A stretch of 64,000 bases of DNA from Stereocaulon alpinum. Taxonomy: Eukaryota; Ascomycota; Lecanoromycetes; Lecanorales; Stereocaulaceae. The position numbers and the translations under genes are program-made. This document shows positions 12,201 through 23,925 of the stretch, piece by piece; positions within the stretch are counted from its first letter, which is position 1; each line of letters starts with the position of its first letter. The notes below the pieces were generated by a model that saw only the letters and a list, made by a program, of their open reading frames with translations, was not told where the DNA came from and did no database searches. Location: the NCBI GenBank assembly GCA_018257865.1, contig JAEUBA010000063.1, positions 1-64,000 of the forward strand, written 5' to 3'.

Positions 12201-12344
12201 CGCTTGAAGCTATGTCGTCTCAGAGGCAAAGACAACAGATTGATGTAGTCGAAGGTTCATCTCGTCAAACACTTGAGAAGTGCAGGAGCATTCTATAAGG
12301 GGAAGGGATTCGGGATCCTTCGCGGGAGATTGAAACACTCCGTT

Positions 12345-12377
12345 CTGCAGGGCGAATCCTACGAACAAGATTTCGTT
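12345..12377. repeat. 33-bp direct repeat, copy 1
   Basis: Copy 1 of a 33-bp sequence built around gaatcctacgaacaag. It matches 12582-12614 with two mismatches, offset exactly 237 bp (79 codons). On the minus strand both copies end in CTGCAG or TTGCAG, resembling a 3' splice site. Confidence 0.8.
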
Positions 12378-12581
12378 TCGCGCGCGGCGTTTCAAGGCGT
12401 CTGCAACTGTACACACAATACTCACTTCTGGCGCGTACAAAGCTGACTGTTGTTGGGACTGCACGTTAACCCATGCACCGAAGTTCAGGGAACGATCTCT
12501 ACCCCGGAGGAAGAGCTGAAAGCGACAGAGGGGCCACATTAGTCTGGGATTAATGTAATTGGTGGTAGTAAATAGCTGCAC

Positions 12582-12614
12582 CTGCAAGGCGAATCCTACG
12601 AACAAGGTTTCGTT
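12582..12614. repeat. 33-bp direct repeat, copy 2
   Basis: Copy 2 of the repeat at 12345-12377. The flanks beyond the 33 bp diverge quickly. Confidence 0.8.
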
Positions 12615-12829
12615 GGCGCCGCGAAGGACTAGTAAGTTCTGGGCGTGGCTGTGAGACATGCCGGCCCCCAAATCTACTTTCAGCTGGCGCCCACACGATT
12701 CTTCGCAAAGGTTGAACGCCTGCCATCCTATCAATTAGGTTGTGAGACGACCAGTCGAGGTTCGGAAACGAGGACACAGCCTTGACATGGCCACTCAGAT
12801 ACCTCGCCTCTTGGGTAGGGACTCGCAAT

Positions 12830-12900
12830 TTGCGCGCAATATACGCTGAACCTCCTTGGGGCGCAACTTGCGCGCAGTGGTTTCGGACGCAGGTTGCGTC
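12830..12900. promoter_or_regulatory. Cluster of three GC-rich palindromes beside a TATA-like box
   Basis: Within 71 bp there is a perfect 10-bp palindrome ttgcgcgcaa (12830-12839), a one-off copy ttgcgcgcag (12868-12877) and gacgca-ggt-tgcgtc (12886-12900). A TATA-like tatttatata follows at 12901-12910. Palindromic repeats spaced like this suggest binding sites for a dimeric regulator. Which gene they serve is unclear: kelch is about 630 bp to the left and MFS ends 530 bp to the right. Confidence 0.35.
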
Positions 12901-12910
12901 TATTTATATA

Positions 12911-13432
12911 AGTGGTTAAGCTTCATGCTGCTGGACTTCATGCCATAAGGACTGTTTGTACGTATGGGTGTAGCATGTTGTTGGAGGATCTATCTATACC
13001 TTGATGCTGTGGTTTTGTGTTAGGGCTCCAGACTATTTGGATGGGATGTGTACTGGAATGTTTGTTGAAATGGCTGGAGGACTTTTATCGGGGTACCGTG
13101 AGATGTAAGGCGGCAGGATGTTTCTCTCGACTCTGAGTCAGCAGATGGAAAGGTGTTGATGTCATTTTTTGTAATTGACCTTGACTTTTGTTGTCATGGT
13201 ACGGTCAAGGAAGGTAGTTGAGGACGATCCCATTCCAAGATCAATACCGATGTGTGGAAGTGTGGGATAAGTTGAGTTCATGACGAGGCTTGACGATATC
13301 AAGAATGGTGAATCAGATGTTTAAGGTCTATTTCATTTCTATTTATATATCTTCTTCTCCCATACCCAAGTGACACAGCGCTATGCATTCTATGAATTTG
13401 TGGATCGTCATGATCGTGCTCGTGCTATAGTT
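12911..13432. other. Spacer 3' of the MFS gene
   Basis: No open frame or repeat was recognised. It contains the 3' flank of the minus-strand MFS gene. Confidence 0.4.
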
Positions 13433-15351
13433 TTATAATCTCTTTGATCTCGTCTCAGGGTTCGTGACTATGTGCATCATTGCTAGGTCTTGGTGGTTCG
13501 TGGGGTTCGTCCCAGTATACTGCGGAGCCTTTGTTAGCATCGTCCGTCCACATACACAATGCGGCAGGCTCTTCGACATACCATGGGGTCGGATAAGCCA
13601 GCTCATCACAAACGCAACGCCGAACGTCGCCGCCAAGCATACAAACACAGTCTGGGAGAACTTCCCAACAGTCGAGGCATATATCAGATTGAAGATCGTT
13701 GGTGCAATGACTCGAGCCGCGGCATGCAACAAGCCCATAGCGCCAAGGACCTGCCCTGTTCGATCGGGCGGAACGTGCTTCGTTATTGCAGCCTGCAAGG
13801 TCGGCGAACCCATGCCTCCTACAGCTGCGGCAGCGCCGCAAAGTATAAACAATGGACCCGTTCGCGCAACGGCATATCCGACGTACCCCAGCATATCAAA
13901 GAATATTGCTGCACGGATGATGCCAAGGTCGATATTGTCAGACCCTGAACTTCGCATTGTGGCTTTACTCCGTGGGCCACGTAGGACGCGGGTGATACCG
14001 GGGAGCAGTACGAGGAGCGTGATGACGCGACAAGTGTTGACTATCGAGACGAAGACGCTTGTCTCAAAAGTGCCCCAGTTGAACATGTATCCTGAATAGA
14101 GCACGATGACGGTCATAGCGCCCATGGCAACGCCGAACATTGTCGTGTCAACTGCAGCGATTAGAGCTAGATTGCGCCGCACAGAAGGGTTGGTGCCCTC
14201 GCCTGTTGGCCACAAAATGGTAAGAGGGGCGAGGAGGTTGCCGCCCTTAAGTAGCTTGATGGTGTAAGAGCTCCACTTTTGTGAAGCTGGTTCGCCATGG
14301 CTAATGAGATTGTTTTTCCTTTCACGAGCCCGAAGTTGACGCTCTTTCGTAAGAGATTCCGGAACCACAAGGACGATGAAAAGGAAAAACGCCGTATGCA
14401 GAGCAAGTGCGATATAGAATACCGTCAGTATCTTGCCCGTTCTTTTGACGACGTAGCCTGCAAGGATAGGGCCAAGAGCAATGCCTCCAAATAGCGCGCC
14501 ATGATAGTAACCGAAAGCGACGTTGCGCCTCTCGGGAGGCGTGCAGTCACTGGCATAAGCATAGCTGATCGTCATTGCAGCAATGAAGGTCCCCGCCAGG
14601 CCATCAAACATGTAACCAGCGAGGATCCAATTGACAGAAATCATGTCAGGATACGTTGCCACACAAATCACAACGATTTCATTGATGAGCACACCCAATA
14701 TCGTGTAGGAGATCATCGGCAGACGACCGTAACGATCTGAGAGAGCACCAAGCTTGGGACTGACCATAGCGGACAGTATGCCTTGTATGAGGCCGCCGTA
14801 AAGTGTGAATTTTGAGACGAGTGCTTGCACCTCGGGGACGCGGCACTGTTTATTTTCGTCGCCCAGCATGATTGGCATTATGTGGAAGGTCGGGTCATGT
14901 AGTGATCTATCCGTGAAGTACTCCTTGCAGATGAGGTCCACGATAAGGTTCAGTCTTGGAACGATAGTGCCGCCGAAGGCCATTGTGAAGAGCGTGAAAG
15001 GAGGAAGGAGCCAAAATATCTAGGAAGCCTATTGGTTAGTAAGATACCAACGTTCGAATTCAAGTGACCCACAGATGGCTTGTTCCACCATGGTCGCCCT
15101 TCAAAATCCCTTTCCCCATCCCAACTTGGGGGCGCCCTTCCACTGCGTGCACTATTCTCATCCTCCTGATTGCCGTCGTGTCGAAGCAGTGGCGTATTCT
15201 CCTGGTCGGTATCCCTTCGAGAGCCAAACCGCCCGAACGAAGCCTCCATTGCATCTTGCCCCTTGTGTGATGACCGTTGTCTTGAGCGCGAGTCCAATCG
15301 CTCAAGGGCTTCAGCGTCAGCATCTACCTCAAACACCTGTTCGTTCTCCAT
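13433..15351 (-). CDS. MFS transporter, DHA1/TetA-like
   Basis: Two exons (15351-15073 and 15019-13433; 53-bp intron, phase 0) give about 621 residues. The N-terminal about 90 residues are polar and acidic with a dileucine-type ENTPLLRHD, followed by RPWWNKPS and the first membrane helix IFWLLPPFTLFTMAFGG. The conserved MFS loop 2-3 motif is visible as GALSDRYGRLP, and TM5 carries GGIALGPILAGYVVKRTG (antiporter-type motif C region). Around 12 hydrophobic segments are spread over the rest. A proton-coupled exporter of small molecules at the plasma or vacuolar membrane is the family role; substrate unknown. The frame is open upstream to an ATG at 15399, but the ATG at 15351 (MENEQVFEVD) fits the family's acidic start better. 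The middle loop has a long basic stretch (RQLRARERKNN), usual for the central cytosolic loop. Confidence 0.88.
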
Positions 15352-17075
15352 GTCGAAGGTATTGAATGCTGGCTTGAGTGGATAGAGATAGGCTTTCAAC
15401 TTGACGATTGCTGGTTGCCTAAAGATTTCGGAAGCCGAGGGATTGCTGCTGTTTGACGCCCAATGCCGTCGGGGCTAATGGTTTCGAGATAAGAAGAGGG
15501 TTGGCATTGTCAGCCTGCATCAAGGAAGTCTTGACAGGTGGCGCGACAAAGGAGACGAAGAGCGATAACTTCAAAAATCATACTGAATGCTCCGAAGAAC
15601 ATGGCAGCTTTGATTATCAATAAGCGATCTAAACCAAGATCGAGGACGTCACCCTCGGATCTCGGGGAAACAGGCGCGGCCGTTGACAAATCAGATCTTT
15701 GGAGTAGGACAACTTTCTAGTAGTATGACCGTCTAGAATATCATACATCTGCTCTGCTACCAATACTGAGGAGTACTTAGAGGCACTTGGTTTTGATATT
15801 CGTCTTTAGATGGGAGCTATTACCTTTTTATCAACTAAGAAAGTCTATCAGCTTTATTGTTGATGACATCTCTACGTCTAGACCCGATGATGTCCGATGC
15901 TTACCTTGACTCCTGATGATAAAGCCTGCGTGACTGACACCCTGTTCTCCAAAACCCATACAATCATTTCGCTAAAAAGGGTGGAACTTACAATCAATCA
16001 TTGAAGAGCTTCAAACCCTCGCAAGCACAACGACGCCTGCTATTGCCCTCGGACACTCCTACCTGAGAATGGATCAGGATAGCCAGGCACGGATACCTTG
16101 TCTTCGTACCGTAGCCTCATCAGTGTTCTCTGAGGGCTGTGCTTGACCCGTCCAGGCGTCTAGAATGAGAAGCTTAGTTGGATCTTACCTGTGATCTTGG
16201 TCCCGTTGGCACTGTACTTGACTCGAGTCTCGTTGCTAGCGCCCAATACCTCAAATCAGGTTGTACGGCCGGCATACGCAAATGTTTACTGTTGATGCAA
16301 AGACGACAGCAACTTCCTTCTATGGCTTTTATATTGACTGCAAACATACGAGATAATTTATTGTAGGACTGTACTGCCACTTATGATGCTACCCCAAGAT
16401 CTCTGCCAACGATGCGAGAATGTACCGGAGTGGATATACTTGGCTGCCCCAAAGATATGGCCACATTTACCGACTTTCATGCTTGCTTTTGTTCCCCTGA
16501 ACACATTCGCTGAGCATGTGTCAGAGCATTGCGGTGAAGACGACCAATAAACTCCGAAGCTACGCTACCATCCCCTCAAGTGGCGGCTAGGTCCACGCCA
16601 GTGCGAAGAGCCTACAATTGCCCAGCAGGCGGTCTAGGGGGACGTTCATGTATCTCCATACGCACCACGTCCCGTCATAGCACCAGGTTTCTCATCTTCT
16701 GTGGCCATGCATCCGCGGGATACGCAGAACTTGGGCTAATACACGAGATGACGATGAATCTGCGGGAACCTTCAAGAAAGGGTATCAGATGAACAGTATC
16801 GTTGAGCTGTGTTAAGGTAGGATTGATGCACATGATCAGCTGGTACATATTAATGGAGATTCCGATTTGACTTATAATTGACTAGGTTTGCCTGGTTTGT
16901 TCCCAAAAAGATTTTGTATCTTCCCTATCGATCGATTGCTTGCTCAACTAAACAGTCAGAGTGCTATAATGAAGACACAACTTCTTAAACTTCCGATCCC
17001 TGCCAAGTCTGGTCCAGGACTCAGCACAGTACACGCATCCCTAGCGATGGACTACCCATTCTTCATTCAACTTTC
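15352..17075. other. Intergenic region, MFS to hydrolase
   Basis: The right part is the 3' flank of the alpha/beta hydrolase; the left part should hold the MFS promoter. Only short frames without motifs are present. No repeats were noticed. Confidence 0.4.
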
Positions 17076-17957
17076 TTAATATCCGATCCTATTCAACCAT
17101 TCCAGAATCTCCTTCGCGATCTCCCCAACCTTAGTCTCCAACGCAAAATGTCCTGCATCAACAAACTTGACCACCGCCTCCTTCAAATCCCGCTTGAAAG
17201 CCTCAGCACCAGCCGGTATAAAGACCGGATCACCCTTGCCCCAAATCGCCAACAACGGAACCTGGCTCTTACGAAGATAAGCCTGAAAGTCCGGATACAG
17301 CTCAATATTAGTCCGATAGTCATACAGCAAATCCAGCTGAGCCTCCTGCTTCTCAGGCGTCTGCAGATTCTGAAGGTAGTCATATGTGTATGCCACTGGA
17401 TCGATCAAAGGGAGGTCATTTTCGGGAAAGCCGGCTGTGTACTGGAATTTCGTAGTTGCAAGTGTGAAAACGTTCTTGCGAATGTTTTCGCGGTCTGCGG
17501 CTGCATTGTCCGATGCCCATAACGCTTCCATTGGATCCCAGAAGGGATGGCCTAGGCCCTCGACGTATGCGTTGCCGTTTTGAGAGATTATTGCTTTGAT
17601 GGATGCTGGGTTTTGGAGTGCGAGTCGAAATGCGGTCGGTGCGCCGTAGTCGAATATGTAGACTGCGTAGCACGTGATGGTCAAAATTTCAAGAAATTCG
17701 GCAATGGTGTTGGTGAGGTTGGAGAATGAGAACTGATAGTCTGGGGGAGTGGTGGTGGAACCGTAACTGGGGAGATCAGGGGCGATGACGTGGTATTTGT
17801 GTGATAGGAGGGGAATTAGATTGCGGTATTGGTTCGAGGAAGACGGGAAGCCGTGGAGGAGGAGGATGGTGGGGAGATCAGGTGCGCCGGCAGAGATGTA
17901 GGCGATGGTAACGTTGTTTTGTAGTGAGACCGTGTTGTAAGTTGATGGGTTAGACAT
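17076..17957 (-). CDS. Alpha/beta hydrolase with Asp nucleophile (epoxide hydrolase/dehalogenase-like)
   Basis: A single exon of 293 residues, full length for the family. The oxyanion motif is HGFPSS (35-40). The nucleophile elbow reads FDYGAP with Asp103 where lipases have Ser, as in haloalkane dehalogenases and soluble epoxide hydrolases. The acid is probably Asp243 in WGKGDPVF and the catalytic His is His270 in DAGHFALE. The cap region (about 135-215) is aromatic-rich. It should cleave an ester-like intermediate through an Asp-alkyl adduct, opening an epoxide or removing a halide; which one cannot be told. No signal peptide, so probably cytosolic. A TATA box sits about 95 nt upstream. Next to P450s and an exporter, epoxide opening or detoxification is plausible but is only inference. 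Confidence 0.88.
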   Translation of the reverse strand: MSNPSTYNTVSLQNNVTIAYISAGAPDLPTILLLHGFPSSSNQYRNLIPLLSHKYHVIAPDLPSYGSTTTPPDYQFSFSNLTNTIAEFLEILTITCYAVYIFDYGAPTAFRLALQNPASIKAIISQNGNAYVEGLGHPFWDPMEALWASDNAAADRENIRKNVFTLATTKFQYTAGFPENDLPLIDPVAYTYDYLQNLQTPEKQEAQLDLLYDYRTNIELYPDFQAYLRKSQVPLLAIWGKGDPVFIPAGAEAFKRDLKEAVVKFVDAGHFALETKVGEIAKEILEWLNRIGY

Positions 17958-18050
17958 TGTGATGGTCTGATGGAGGCTGATGTCCGGAATTACAGTGAGT
18001 GTTCTGTAGGAGGCCTCTACTCACAGTCCTGAAGGAGCGGTAATCATAGG

Positions 18051-18059
18051 CTTTATATA
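18051..18059 (-). promoter_or_regulatory. TATA box of the alpha/beta hydrolase
   Basis: The minus strand reads GTATATAAAG about 95 nt before the ATG at 17957. The match to consensus and spacing are both good. Confidence 0.5.
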
Positions 18060-20407
18060 CCTTGAATATCTCCAAGATCATCGATTAGAGTTAATTGAAC
18101 AAGGAGATAAGGCCCAACATACGATGTTGAATTTTAACTAGAAGCACGATATTGCTTTAGTAAGCCATAGCCATGTAAGCACCGCATTGATCGCTTAGTG
18201 AGCCGTGCAGGTATGCAAGCCCCACAATGTTCCACCCAACCAGAGCTGGCATTAGTGGGATTAATTATTATCGCGATCCATAACAGTACTTACTAATCAG
18301 CCAAAGACCAGACTAGAAACGCATGAAGCAGAAAAATTATAGCCTCATCAGCGATTGGAGATCTACTATCTTTGAGAACGACCGAGTGGCTGCTATGCCG
18401 AACTTTGACATTCTGATTCAAGTTAGCCAAGTATGCATGCTATCCCATCACCTCAGACTGTCCATTGGCTAGGCGGAGAAGATGAACCTCATCAGCCTAA
18501 AATTGACGGATCTTCCTCTAGAGACATATGAAGGACCATTCTCTTCAATATTATAAACCGACCCCCCAGATCTACTTATCAAAGCACATATTGCTCTAAG
18601 CGTTAACCTCTATCATCATTCGAGCTTCACAACCATCTTCGACTCCTCCCTCGGTGCAAACGATAGGAAGTCAAGCCGCAGGCCACGTTCTCCAATGGAC
18701 ACATCAGAAATGTCGCGATCAAAATTGGAGGTATTAGAGACTAAAGGCAAAGCATCGCCCGCCGATAGGATCCGATACGCTGCCGTTGATGTGATTGCTA
18801 TATTTCATTAGCTAATGCATTACGCAGTCTTAGGTGCTTCGTCGCTCGGTAAGTACCCGAGCAGTCGAGCAGGCCTTATGAAGCTATACAAAGATTGGCT
18901 CACGAAAACGTAATAGACACAGTACACGACATAGATTACCCTCTACGAACGCTTTCGCTTTAGCGTACGCAATCATTGCAAAATGACATCGCTTATGAAG
19001 GCAGTACTCACCGTATCAGCGTCGATGGTAAGATTAGGGAGATGTTACAGACGTATAAGAAAGGGAGATATGCCACGATACCAGCCTCGTGCTCCACATA
19101 GGGTCGCTAATAGCGGTACTGCATGTCGGACGACGAGTGAGACACGCATGAGCACCGATGAGCGGCCCGTGCACGAAGCCTTAGCCTTAGATGCTGTTTA
19201 ATCACCAAAAAGACTTTGATTAGGGGTCCCCACCTACAAGCTAGATGAGAGAGATGGCCTTCACTAACCTGCAATTGCAACTGTCGCGCCGACGCATTCT
19301 ACCTTTGAAAAACAGGACACTGAAGGAGCTTATGGTGACGTCGAGATTAGATCAGGCGTCTTAGATCTAGCAAAAGCACATTTAGTGACCTTGTAGGTGT
19401 CAGGAAAATGAGCATACTCTTCTATCCATTAACGATAAATCAGATGTAGGTTGGCACGGACGCGAGGCACCTCACTTATCTGGCGGAGCGTCTAATAGGG
19501 TTTCGGATCCCCTAAGAAGCCGGTAAACGCGCCCCTAGCGCACCCGAAGCCGGAAGTGCCGGGTAGAGGCCGTGCCTACCAAGCCCCCAAGAGCTTGTTC
19601 GAAGACACTGGGCGACAAATCAACCTGCTGGGACAGTATAATATGCACCTGAGAAGAGCTTCATCATCGGGCCTCTAGGTTGACACATCGACTGACCACA
19701 TGAAACCATGAATCTTTCATCCTTGTCAAGATCAACCTGTACCTAGTCCCTCGACGTGGCTGCCTAGAACAGATCTTGCATGAACTTGTGAGCAGACTTC
19801 TTTGGTTCACTACCTATCATGACAGTAATAATATAGATATGGTAATGAAGTACGCTTGCTTAAATAACTAAGTCATCGATCTAACGCCGTGACCCCCTGT
19901 GAGAAGATTTGCCAACAAGAAGAGAGTCCAGGGTCGACGAGGAGCTCTTTATGCAGTACATACATTAGGAAGTCATGAAGGCACGAGAGCACCCGAGGCT
20001 TGAGATAACGTTTCTGGACTGCGCAAGCTTTCATTACACCCTATACAGGTGCCTCGCTATCGCAAGCTTTCGATATGGTGGTACGTTCATTAGGGAAGCG
20101 AATATTTCAAGCCCAACAACAGCCTCAAGGGATACTAATATGCTTTGACCGTACCGGATACAGGGCGACTTGGAACAAGCAACAAGGAAGTCAGCGTATG
20201 GTGCCTCTCGAGAAGACAAGCACTGAATCCGAGCTGCCTCATCTTTGGATACGATTTTGACTATATACTCATACTATATATATGTGCTAACGAATGACTT
20301 ATGCAGCAGGAATGCTTCCATCGCTCTTTTCAGATAGCCTAGTTGGCACGCTTATGCCTGATGCCCATGCAGTTCATATCCGTCATCCATGCAAGCAAAA
20401 CCTGCAT
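18060..20407. other. 2.3-kb gene desert
   Basis: Only short fortuitous frames were found on either strand. A GC-richer patch at about 19510-19610 stands out from the AT-rich surroundings but shows no coding signal or clear hairpin. No TIRs or LTRs were recognised. Confidence 0.4.
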
Positions 20408-22462
20408 CTATGCTCGAATCTCAATGACAGGGCCAGTATAATGCTTCCTTCCATAAACGATCCAAAACAGCATGCTAAAGATCAAGACCCCACCAAACAC
20501 AAAAACGCAATAATTCATTGTCTCCCAAGTCGGATTCATCATTGTCGGCCACATGGAGAAGAATGCACCAAGCACCGAATATAGAATGGCGAGAACCGTA
20601 ATTGGCACGCCAAATTTCCCAAGCTTGAAAGGGCCCCAGGGTATATCTGCATCAGGGGTGTTGAGCCGCTTATTTAGCATGACTGAAGCGGCGAGAAGAA
20701 AGGAGGAGTAGTATGATGCGACGATGAGGGAGATGAAGGCGCCGAATCCGACGGCGGAACCGATGTTGATGAGAGCGAGGAGAATGTTGATCACAGCTGT
20801 TGTACCGATTGCGTAAAGAGGGAGGTAGGTGCGTTGGTCGACCTAGCAGATATCAGCGATTCCTTGATAACAGGACTTTGCGCCAAGGGTAAGGCGGCAT
20901 GGCTTACTCTAGCAATGTATTTGGAGCCTGGAAGTCCTCCTTCGCGAGCAAATGCCCAGAGCATGCGGGAGGCTGTTGCGACGATGCCGACAGTTGCAAA
21001 GAATTGGGCGACAATGACGATAGAGGCCTACACCCATTAAGTACCTCTTTATCGCGCGGAATAGAGGAGCATGGGTACTTACCATGGCTGTAGCACCGGC
21101 GTTCGAACCGACGGCATATTGGTATATCGTCATGAAGGGGTAATATGTATTTGAATTCAAAGTACCGGAGATGTCGGCAGGCATGCAAAACATGAGTGCG
21201 ATCAACATGGCGAACCCGAGAAGTCCATTCAATGTGGTGGAGATTCCCATGCTGAGGGGAATGACTATGGGTGCATTTTGAATTTCCTCGGCTACGGGTT
21301 TGTTAGCGATGAAGGAGCGTTCATGGCGGTTGGTTTTGACACCTGCTTACCAATATGGTCGGCCGCGTCCAGGCCTATTCACCCTATTGTCAGCAGGACT
21401 GGGAAGTTATTCGGCAATTCGAATCTTACCTGGAAAAGCATCCATGGCAGTTACAAGGCCAACAAAAAACGACAACCCACTCGTTTTGAAATCACCCAGA
21501 TTCAAGAAATTGCCAAAGACTTCACTAGCTGGCCGGTGCGGAGCGAGGTAAACCAATGGGATTATAAGACCGAAGAAACCCAGAATGTGGAAGAACAGCA
21601 TGCCAGATTCGATCCTTGGGAGAAGGCGGCCGAGAAACGTATTGACGATTAGAGCGAATGCTAATGCAGCGTAGAACAGCATTGTTCCGTGCCATCTCTG
21701 ATAGCCGTAATTCGGGTAATTCAGGATCAACAGGCCTTGAATTAGGGTCCCGGAAACGTAGGCGGTTCCTGCCACGAGAGCCTGCCAGGTGATTACTGTC
21801 AACCATCCTGCGAGGTAGCTGAGGAACTTCTTGCACCAGGGTGGAGACAGAATTGCTACCCAGTTGAAGGGCCCGCCTGCAAGTGGAATCCTATCTCGTG
21901 GTCAGTCTTATACCCAATAATTGAGTCTTCAAAGTTGCGTATGAGAATGCCTTTAGCGGTCGAACTACGAGAACCGCAAGCTGAAGAACATACATTGATG
22001 CCATCTCGGCCATGACACAGGCTTGAAGCGTTGCGCCAACCCAAACAAAAAGGTAACCATATATCAAGCCTGCGGGGCCGCCGTTCTCCAGTCCATTGAG
22101 CAGCGTCCTGCGGTCAGGTTTGACGTCAGCTCCGCGAGTATTGTAAGCAACTGGGCAAGGATGGTACTGACGCAGTGATGACCTCCCAGGTTATCATCAA
22201 AGTGCTGGTAAGCCCAATGACGGGAAGCAGCCCGAAGCCTCTCTGTCAAAAATTCAGCTGGCAGCCCAAACATATTGAAAAATGTAGCACAAGTCAGACG
22301 TTCAGGAGCACTGACCCGAAGCTGTTGCCGCTTCCCAAAGCGAGCCAAAATGGCTTCATCCTTCTTGAATCTTCGGAAACCTGCTGGGTCGGTTGGGCTC
22401 GTGCTTCCATCTCGCTCGACGATCTTAGTCTTGTCTCCAAGCTCGAAATCTGTCTCGCCCAT
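20408..22462 (-). CDS. Amino-acid/GABA-type permease (APC superfamily)
   Basis: Several exons give about 520 residues and about 12 membrane helices. Order: polar N-tail (MGETDFELGDKTKIVERDG), GFGLLPVIGLTSTLMITWE (TM1, after a gtcagt..gacag intron), NGGPAGLIYGYLFVWVGATL (TM2), VMAEMASM, IPLAGGPFNWVA, YLAGWLTVITWQALVAG, the loop GLVTAMDAFPG followed by a DAADH-type segment and EEIQNAPIVIP (the family's loop before TM7), FCMPADISG, FATVGIVATASRMLWAFARE, RLNTPDADIPWGPFKLG, and the tail YTGPVIEIRA. These are hallmarks of fungal GABA/choline/amino-acid permeases (UGA4/HNM1 group). The frame is open upstream to 22633, but the ATG at 22462 begins the usual acidic N-tail. Substrate cannot be read from sequence. 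No frameshift was seen. Confidence 0.88.
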
Positions 22463-23925
22463 CTTGTATGTCTTTACTGTACAGTGTCGAATGTAGCAAG
22501 TATGGCTATTGAATGAGGGGATACGGAAGTTTGAGCGTGGGTGAGTTTTGATGGAGGCTCTGCCGGCAAGATGCAAGGGACAAAGATTGAAGCTCCACGA
22601 GTGGGCTCTAGGAAAGATAAAGCTGTGCCTCAACTTTTACTTGAGAAAGGGGAACGCTCACTTCGATTGGCATGAGGACATTTCAAATGAACCAGAACGT
22701 TATAGCGCTGCATGGTAGCCGACCTAATGCAAGTGACTCTGGCGGTGGGAAGCCAGGATCATGTTCGCGATCACCGATATCATATTCACCGCAGGGTTGA
22801 GAATCCTTCGTCTTGATCATAATTGTTCCCCGCGAGCTAGTTCTGCGGATTAATGCATAAGAACTATCTCGTTGGTGTAATTTGCAGCTGCAGCTCGCAT
22901 TAGCGGCTCTATTGCCCGTCAGAACGTCCCGGCTCGCTAGATACGCCCGCCCCAGGAGTAAGCAGGTAGAAACGACCCCTGAGAAAAGTGATATGAACAC
23001 AAATACATGTGATAACAGTGAATCGGTAGTACTCTTTGGAGACTCTACCTTCTCGTGCTTAAATCCTTGTCATAGGAGCCGCCGTGTTCGACAAGCCGCA
23101 AAGACAGTGGGAGTTGATGTAATCGAGCAAGCATGGATCTGGAATCGTAGAACTACAGTAAGCACCAGGGTCCGTTGACCAGTGTTGTTCGCCTGTGCGG
23201 TTCGGTGGCTAGGGCTGTTCGGTGCGCCGTTGAACCCCGGGGCGAACTCAATTCGGCTTGAGAAGGCAAGTCCCACGCTAGACGTCGCGCCGTCAGGGCA
23301 CTATCCTCGCCCGGTACCCTACCCCGTTGGCTCCCTTGTGACCGACTGCATTGGCTAAGCTTTAGGCTGGCCATTAGGGGCCACTGATAGAGCTAATTGA
23401 CGCTAAGAATCTCCGAAGGCATTCCATGGCGCACTTTGTTTCCGAACTACCAATCACCTGCTATGGCGACCCCATCACTCACTGTCCTCATGACCTTGGC
23501 CCCGGACTTGCTGACCTACTGATAAGCCCCATTGAGTATTTTATGGAGGCGAAGAATTCCTCGCTTTCCAAAGAAGAAACAACTAATGTCTTAGGCAGGG
23601 AAGTGGAGGTGAAGGATGAATCCCCTTTGCATCAATGATATCGAGATCTGCTCCGTGATCCTTGCCAATTGTCTGCAAAGCGAAGTGGCTTGCGAATCGG
23701 ATGCAACGTGTCAAGATAAGTGATCACAATATCGGACCACGCAAGTGATAGGTAACGTACCTGCCAAGCCTTCATGCATGGTACAGACCTGTAAATGATG
23801 ATCCGAACCTCCAATCATCTTTACATCAACAACTATAGGGAGGCTCTGGATTTCACTGCACATTTACATGTTTTATTCCTCAATTGTCTCGTCAAGTCTT
23901 CTTTCCGTATCTTCATTGTATCAAC
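22463..23925. other. Intergenic region, divergent promoters
   Basis: It lies between the permease (minus) and the rhodopsin-like gene (plus), so it should contain both promoters. A GC-richer patch at about 23160-23350 has no clear coding signal. No repeats were noticed. Confidence 0.4.

Larger units (their letters stand above)
12210..12734 (-). other. 174-codon open frame, doubtful, carrying a 33-bp repeat
   Basis: This open frame lies just upstream of the kelch gene on the same strand. No domain is recognised. It carries two copies of the peptide LFVGFALQ because of a near-perfect 33-bp direct repeat. Consensus splice signals also occur inside it (ctttcag near 12515, gaagtgagta near 12425), so the continuous frame may not be the real product. 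It could be 5' exons of a kelch-like neighbour, a separate small gene, or chance. Confidence 0.25.

Noticed and set aside
13464..14099. 211-codon plus-strand frame opposite the MFS gene
   Set aside because: Antisense shadow of membrane-helix codons.
18983..19201. 72-codon frame in the 18-20 kb desert
   Set aside because: Length is within chance expectation and no domain is visible.
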